In this document: piece after piece, positions 59,096-64,000 of the stretch
How positions within the stretch are numbered: the stretch's first letter is position 1
How the letters are laid out: the number at the start of each line of letters is the position of its first letter
Origin: Eulemur rufifrons
Lineage: Eukaryota; Chordata; Mammalia; Primates; Lemuridae
Direction: 5' to 3'
Assembly: GCF_041146395.1 (NCBI RefSeq)
Contig: NC_090984.1
Coordinates: 86,439,114-86,503,113, forward strand
DNA length: 64,000 nt
Position numbers and translations under genes: made by a program
The notes under the pieces: model-generated
The model's input: the letters and a program-made list of their open reading frames with translations, nothing else
Database searches by the model: none
Told to the model about the DNA's origin: nothing

Positions 59096-61549
59096 CTGTC
59101 ACGTCGCACTGCAGTTTTGCAGGTTTTCTTGTAGACCTGCTGGTGATACACTTTTCCAGGTAGGCATTCGTGCCATGTATTTTGTCACACAGGCCCACTA
59201 TATTCTGTTTAACACCCCCAAATCAGTCTTCTTACATAACAATATTTTCACTTTGTTTCCATTTATTAGCTCAACTAGTAACTCATTAATGAACCTCATC
59301 ACATTGAAGTTATCACTATAAGTGGAGCAAGGAGCGAAGCTGCATTTAACTTATCTGAAGTACATGCTTACTATCTACAACAAGGCCTTTGGGCTTTACG
59401 CTTTTTACGTTAGGCCTCCTTATTATCAAATAAGATATAGCTCAATTAAAAACACATACATATGTACATATGCATAAACATTCCCCCAGAGATAACAGTT
59501 TCAGTAATTATAAAAGATTTCCTTGGATCTTCATCTAAAGCCTTTTCCATGGAAATCAATTTCATGGACTTGCTAATGTGAGCAAGTGCCGCACAATAGA
59601 GGTTATGTCTTTTCAGGAAACATTTCCAGCTCTCGTTACCCCTCGGCCTTTTTATCTTCTACCATTTGTTAATAGCGAATATTCTAAATACCCATCAAGT
59701 ACAGATCAATAATGATAAATGTCCATTCCCAATTAATTTTACGCAACATTTGACACGTGCTAGATTGCTCAATGACGGGGCAGCAGGGAAAGCCTTTCTG
59801 GTGAGGAGGGAGGGTTGGTGGAGCAAAATGCCTTCATTTCTGACTCCAGCGCTCTTGTTTCTTCCCAGAGTGTGCGTGGCCTGCTCATGGGATGTGTCCG
59901 AATGTCATCCTCCATGGTGAGAAGACACACAGCCATGATCTCCTCTCTGAGCTGGGTATGGAAACTACATGACTGAGAAAGAGCTTTGAACAGGTAAAAT
60001 GTACTCTTCATGCACAAAGACAAAACTTGTAACTGTTCTATTCCTTTAGGCCCAAGGAAGGAGAAGAATAGTCTATTGCTCCTATTTTAGCATTCAACTC
60101 AGTAGCTGATGGATTTGATTTCTTTTACCCAGCACAAAGATTTAAAACTTTGTAGGCCCTGCATGGGAAGTATCTTCTCTGGACTTCTCATGCACACATA
60201 ACTCTTCAGTTCTCCCTCAGATTCATCAGGCATAATTACTTTCCAAAGGTCTCTCTAGTGTCCTGCCTCAATGCCATCTTTCTTTGAATGGAACTTTATT
60301 TTAAAAATGTATCATGCAATTTTTAAGAAAGTTAAAAAAGGATAAGGAGAAATACAACAAATACCGATGCATCTGCCACTCAGCTCAAGAAATACAACAT
60401 CGGAAGCACAGTTAAATCCACTTTATGCTCAATGCCTTCTTCACAGAATCTATTACTTCCGACAGATGGAAGACCTGGGTTCTTGGCTCTGCCCAACTTT
60501 GTAAGGCCCTGGAAATGCCCCTTATGTCTCTGGCCTCTGTGTTGTCAAAGTCAGGGTTGATCACGTGAATTTCCAGGCTGGGGGTTAGCCATGTAATGTC
60601 TGGAGATTGGCTATGAGTGCTGGGCACTTTTCCTGGGGCCTTGTCATCAGATGGAAGTGCACGCAGCTCCCCAGATGTTCAATGAGAGGGCCCAAAGCCC
60701 CTGACCATGGTTCTGCATTATGATCGACTCCAGGGGCCAGGGGCAGCTAGCCAAGCTCTCTGAACTTGAAGAGGACTAGACTCATCAAGGAGAAAGGGGT
60801 GTCACTGCCTCCTGGAGCCCCAGCCCTACAGTGACTTGTGCTGGCAGGGTGACCCCCTCTGGGGCTGGGACTGTGGGTGGGGGCAGGTCCAGCTGCCCTT
60901 CCACTTGGCCTCTTCTGAGCCTCACCTGAGTTCTGAGATGGCCTCACGGGTCATTTTTGGTGAATAGAGAACTCAGAATATTACATTTATTTTGTAGGCA
61001 TCACTCTTGGCTAAAAATAACATTTAAGGCCCAACGGTTTTAAAGATAAGAAAAAATATGCAGAAAACTCAAGGAGTCATTTGCCCTGTTGCTCCTGCAT
61101 ATTGCAGCCAAATAAACACATTCCCGCATTTATTTATGTTGCAGACCAGTCATTTTTCCTTACACAGGAATCTTATTAAAACAATAAATCAATGTTAACC
61201 TGGGTTTTAAATTGGCCCAATATGTTTGGAGAACTTGCTGGTTTAATTTTGCTATTTTTCATTTTTCAATTAACTAATTTAGCTTTCCCAGTTGGGACAC
61301 CACAAACCTTAACATATGGATTTATCTTGAAACCAGGAAGCCCTAACATACATCACCACTAAAACAAAGGGGAAAACTCGACATTTTGTCCTGTAACAAG
61401 ACAGCAAAAAAGCACAGGTCCAGAAAATATCTATACTGATCATAACAAACTACCTAAGCCTGAGCTCTGGGAAGCCCCAGCTGCGAATCCTCCTGAATAT
61501 TCTGTTCTGAATTTCCTCTACATCTCCTTTGACTGAAAGTCTCCAGGGC
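59096..61549. other. Unique sequence with two candidate regulatory blocks
   Basis: 59400-59780 and 60950-61330 are AT-rich, repeat-free, without open frames, and dense in homeodomain-, MEF2- and forkhead-like cores. 60320-60410 may be a trace of an old LINE. The remaining text is unique. Confidence 0.4.
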
Positions 61550-61554
61550 ATCTC

Positions 61555-61950
61555 TGTTATAGACTGAATGTTTCTGTCCCTCCCCATCCCCAAATTAATA
61601 TGCTGAAGCCCTAATCCCCAAGGTGACTGTATTTGGAGATAGGGCCTTTACAGAATTAATTAAGGTTAAATGATGTCATAGAGTGGGGCTCTAATCCAAT
61701 GGGATTAGTGTCCTTAGGAGACACCAGAAAACTCGTTCACTCTTTCTGAGCGCACAAGAAGAGGTCATATGAGCACACAGTGAGATAATGGTTACCTACA
61801 AGGCAAGAGAAGAAGCCTCAGAATGAAACTTACCTTGCTGGCACTTGGATCTTGGACTTCCCAGCCTCCAAAACTGAGAAAATAAGTTTCTGTTGTTTAA
61901 GCCACACAGTCTATGGTATATTGTTATGGCGGCCCAAGCAGACTAAGCCA
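61555..61950 (+). mobile_element. Solo MaLR LTR (MLT1/MST type)
   Basis: Begins tgttatagactgaatgtttc and includes atgctgaagccctaatcccc, gtatttggagatagggcctt, aatgggattagtgtccttag, ggcacttggatcttggactt, cccagcctccaaaactgaga, tgttgtttaagccacacagt and ctatggtatattgttatggc, then ends ggcccaagcagactaagcca. Flanks atctc (61550-61554) and acctc (61951-61955) give a 5-bp TSD with one mismatch. Confidence 0.95.
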
Positions 61951-61955
61951 ACCTC

Positions 61956-62329
61956 CCAGCCATGTTCCCCAGGAACACGTCACAATTGCTGGTATCCTGC
62001 CACCCACTGGGAATGCTTGGTATCCCAGCGTAAGTGTACAACTGGACAGATCTTGACCGGCACCTCCAGATGACCTGTGCCACCATAGCTTGGATAGGTG
62101 GCACCCCAGCCCAAGACCCCAGAAGGTGATTGTGGCTCAGATACCAAGGACGGCTTCCTTCCCACCAACCCCAGAGGAGTATGTGTGTGTGAATGTGTGA
62201 GCACTGGAAGTGTCCTCCCCCTCACGGCCACAGTGTGATTTCTCCGCCACCCTGAGGCCTGCAAATTGGGCTTGTCGGTCTGGGCCTTAGGAAAAGACAG
62301 ACTCACTGAGTGCTATATTTTTGATAAGC
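61956..62329. other. Unique sequence, no gene seen
   Basis: No repeat or exon recognised. A 108-codon minus-strand frame has no known domain. Confidence 0.4.
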
Positions 62330-62395
62330 TGTTTTGTATGGTGGAAAGAACATTGGCTTTGGAGTCAGACAGAGCTGCGTTCAAATTCCGGCATG
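62330..62395 (+). mobile_element. MIR SINE head, split element
   Basis: tggtggaaagaacattggct, ttggagtcagacagagctgc and gttcaaattccggc are the first 65 bases of MIR. The rest continues at 62857. Confidence 0.85.
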
Positions 62396-62856
62396 TTAGT
62401 GCATTAGTCAAAATAGTATAAGCAAGGCCTTTGTTGGCTCGTGTAGCTGAACGATCCAGGCACTTGTTTGCCTTTCAGACACAGCCACATCCAGGTACTC
62501 AAAGGATGTCACTGGAAGTCTGACTCCTTCTCTCTTTCTGCTCTGATTATTTCTCTACTGGCCTCATTATGAGGACAAGTCTTCCTCAGCAACTCCAGAC
62601 TCTCATGGTCCTTGCACTAACGAATGGAGGAAGGAGAGAGTCGTTTTGCTAAGAGTTACAGGAAAGGTCTTGGTGAGGTTGCCGATTGGTCAGTTCTGAG
62701 TCACGTGTATACTCCTGAGGGAGGTTAGGGTGGGACAGGGGGAGGAATCGGTCCCATTTGAACTCAGGAAAGATGGTGCTGCTACTTAAGGAGGATAAAG
62801 GGATAAAGGGATGCCGGGCAGGAGAGAACAACAGGTGTCCACATAGACACTAAAGG
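62396..62856 (-). mobile_element. Insertion in MIR, probable L1ME-type 3' UTR on the minus strand
   Basis: atagtataagcaaggccttt, gatccaggcacttgtttgcc, cacatccaggtactcaaagg, gccgattggtcagttctgag, tcacgtgtatactcctgagg and gatgccgggcaggagagaac, then aacaacaggtgtccacatag, follow a common old LINE 3' region read in reverse. The assignment is tentative. No clear TSD is seen. Confidence 0.5.
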
Positions 62857-62935
62857 GTTCTGTGACCCTGGGCAAGTTATTTAACCTCTCTGATCCTCAA
62901 GTTTGCCCTTTGTAACATGGCTATACCAGTGTCTA
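62857..62935 (+). mobile_element. MIR SINE centre, split element
   Basis: ttctgtgaccctgggcaagt, tatttaacctctctgatcct and caagtttgccctttgtaaca follow the MIR head at 62330-62395 after a small gap in the consensus. Confidence 0.85.
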
Positions 62936-64000
62936 CCAGTGTCAAACTTGCCAGTGTCCTGCCTCCTTCCTCCGGTGTCCTGCCCTGGCACTCTCCTGGA
63001 GGCCCGTGGAAGCACAAGGGGTCTGGATGGTATGCAGGTGTCACCCCGTTTCAGTCTGCGGAGGGCTCAGAAAAAAACCCACTTGATGGGGCTCCTATGC
63101 CAGGGGCTGGTTCCACTGGGGAATGGTGGCCTTAGAGCAGAGTGGGGGCTCCCTAGCTGGGCTGGATGTCCCTGGGGACATCCAGGTGGCTTGGCAGAGT
63201 CCTTTCAGAGGCAGTTCTCTGCACAGGACAGCTTGGAACAGCCAGCTGGCACCTTCCTGTTGTTCTCTGGAATTAAAACCAAACTTCCCACTGCATACGG
63301 GACTCTTCTGTAGGCAATACACAGTCCCTCTCAGACCTGTGGGGTTTCTCACCCAAACAACCACTCAAATTGAGCCATGTGAACTCTAAAGAATCCCAAC
63401 GTAAATTTAGGATTTACACCGCAAATGCCTGAAAGAGCCTACTTTAACACACTGGGATCATGGACCTGCCTCGCTGGTGACAGGGTTACAATCACCAAAT
63501 TCATCTTTCCCACCGCCACCTGCTCTCCCTCCCCAACCATCCTCACCCCGCTCTGTGATTCTTTTATCCACAGGTTGAAAGAGTGTGGTCACCTGCACCC
63601 TCAGTGCCGTCTGGATTTATCAGGAGCCAGGCAGGAGCATGTGACCATCTGCCAGCCCCGTTCACGCCCACCGGGAGGTCTAGCATCTCAGGAGCCCACT
63701 TTCGCCCGGATGCTGCATTTTCAAAGGTCACCCACAGATTCTGAGGAAATCCAAGAGAGGCTAAATAAAGAAGTGTCATTTAATAGATATTTTTAAGCCT
63801 TGTCAACTAGTTTCCTTGGGTGTACCTTGATTTATTCGGGGACATTGGCACAGGACCTTGTTTTGATGGCTGCCATAATGGATATCAAAACCTCTCCTTG
63901 TAGCTCCACAGAGTTTCAACAACACCTTCCCCACCTCAGTAGGCGGCTGCAGAGGTAAAAGAGATAAGATACATTAAAATGTTGTGAGCACTTTGGTGAA
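62936..64000. other. Unique sequence, no gene seen
   Basis: Open frames of 123 and 136 codons (63425-63796, 62903-63313) overlap other frames and match no family; the first half of the latter sits in the MIR. No exon, promoter or repeat is supported. Confidence 0.4.

Noticed and set aside
62903..63313. 136-codon plus-strand open frame
   Set aside because: Its start lies in a MIR; the rest has no known domain.

Overview
This window looks like primate nuclear DNA, most probably from a strepsirrhine (a lemur, loris or galago). Several Alu copies carry the left-arm wording typical of strepsirrhine Alus (gagcaagagtgagac, aaaaatagaaa). Three of them (18832-19176, 23826-24156, 45058-45396) also carry an extra AT-rich block of about 35-40 bases between the two arms, which human Alus lack. 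Two L1 3' ends (20339-20557, 33138-33780) share a 3' terminus of the form cccccataat..ctgaaataaa that I associate with strepsirrhine L1s. The taxon is inferred from these repeats only.

I find no host protein-coding gene, rRNA, tRNA, CpG island or CRISPR array. Open frames are short, overlap on both strands, and either lie in repeats or resemble no protein family I know. The window is best read as intergenic or deep intronic DNA. Roughly a third of it is recognisable interspersed repeat; the rest is unique sequence with a few AT-rich, repeat-free blocks that could be conserved regulatory elements.

Layout. 1-9 kb: unique DNA with MER5A, one Alu, L2 and MIR fragments and a Tigger7/MER44 transposon. 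10.4-13.9 kb: a cluster of minus-strand MaLR LTRs, two Alus, and a MIR split by a 447-bp insertion with a target-site duplication (TSD). 16-20.6 kb: a 5'-truncated L1 interrupted by a young Alu, then a very short L1 3' end with a perfect 17-bp TSD. 20.6-33 kb: mostly unique DNA with a hAT element, one Alu, an Alu monomer, MIRs and L1 fragments. 33.1-33.8 kb: a young L1 3' end with a duplicated G-rich 3' UTR module. 37.5-40.6 kb: an old L1 holding a second L1 that joins a GC-rich 5' segment directly to the end of ORF2. 44.2-48.1 kb: a minus-strand L1 with a similar structure, interrupted by an Alu and by an Hsmar2-like mariner cut by a deletion. 50.3-53.3 kb: a decayed ERVL-type provirus with two diverged LTRs. 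53.3-64 kb: mainly unique DNA with two solo MaLR LTRs, MIRs and candidate regulatory blocks.

Nothing suggests a new gene system. The most informative signals are structural: nested insertions with readable TSDs, two L1s with internal deletions linking 5' UTR to ORF2, a deletion fusing mariner to L1, and lineage-specific L1 3' ends.
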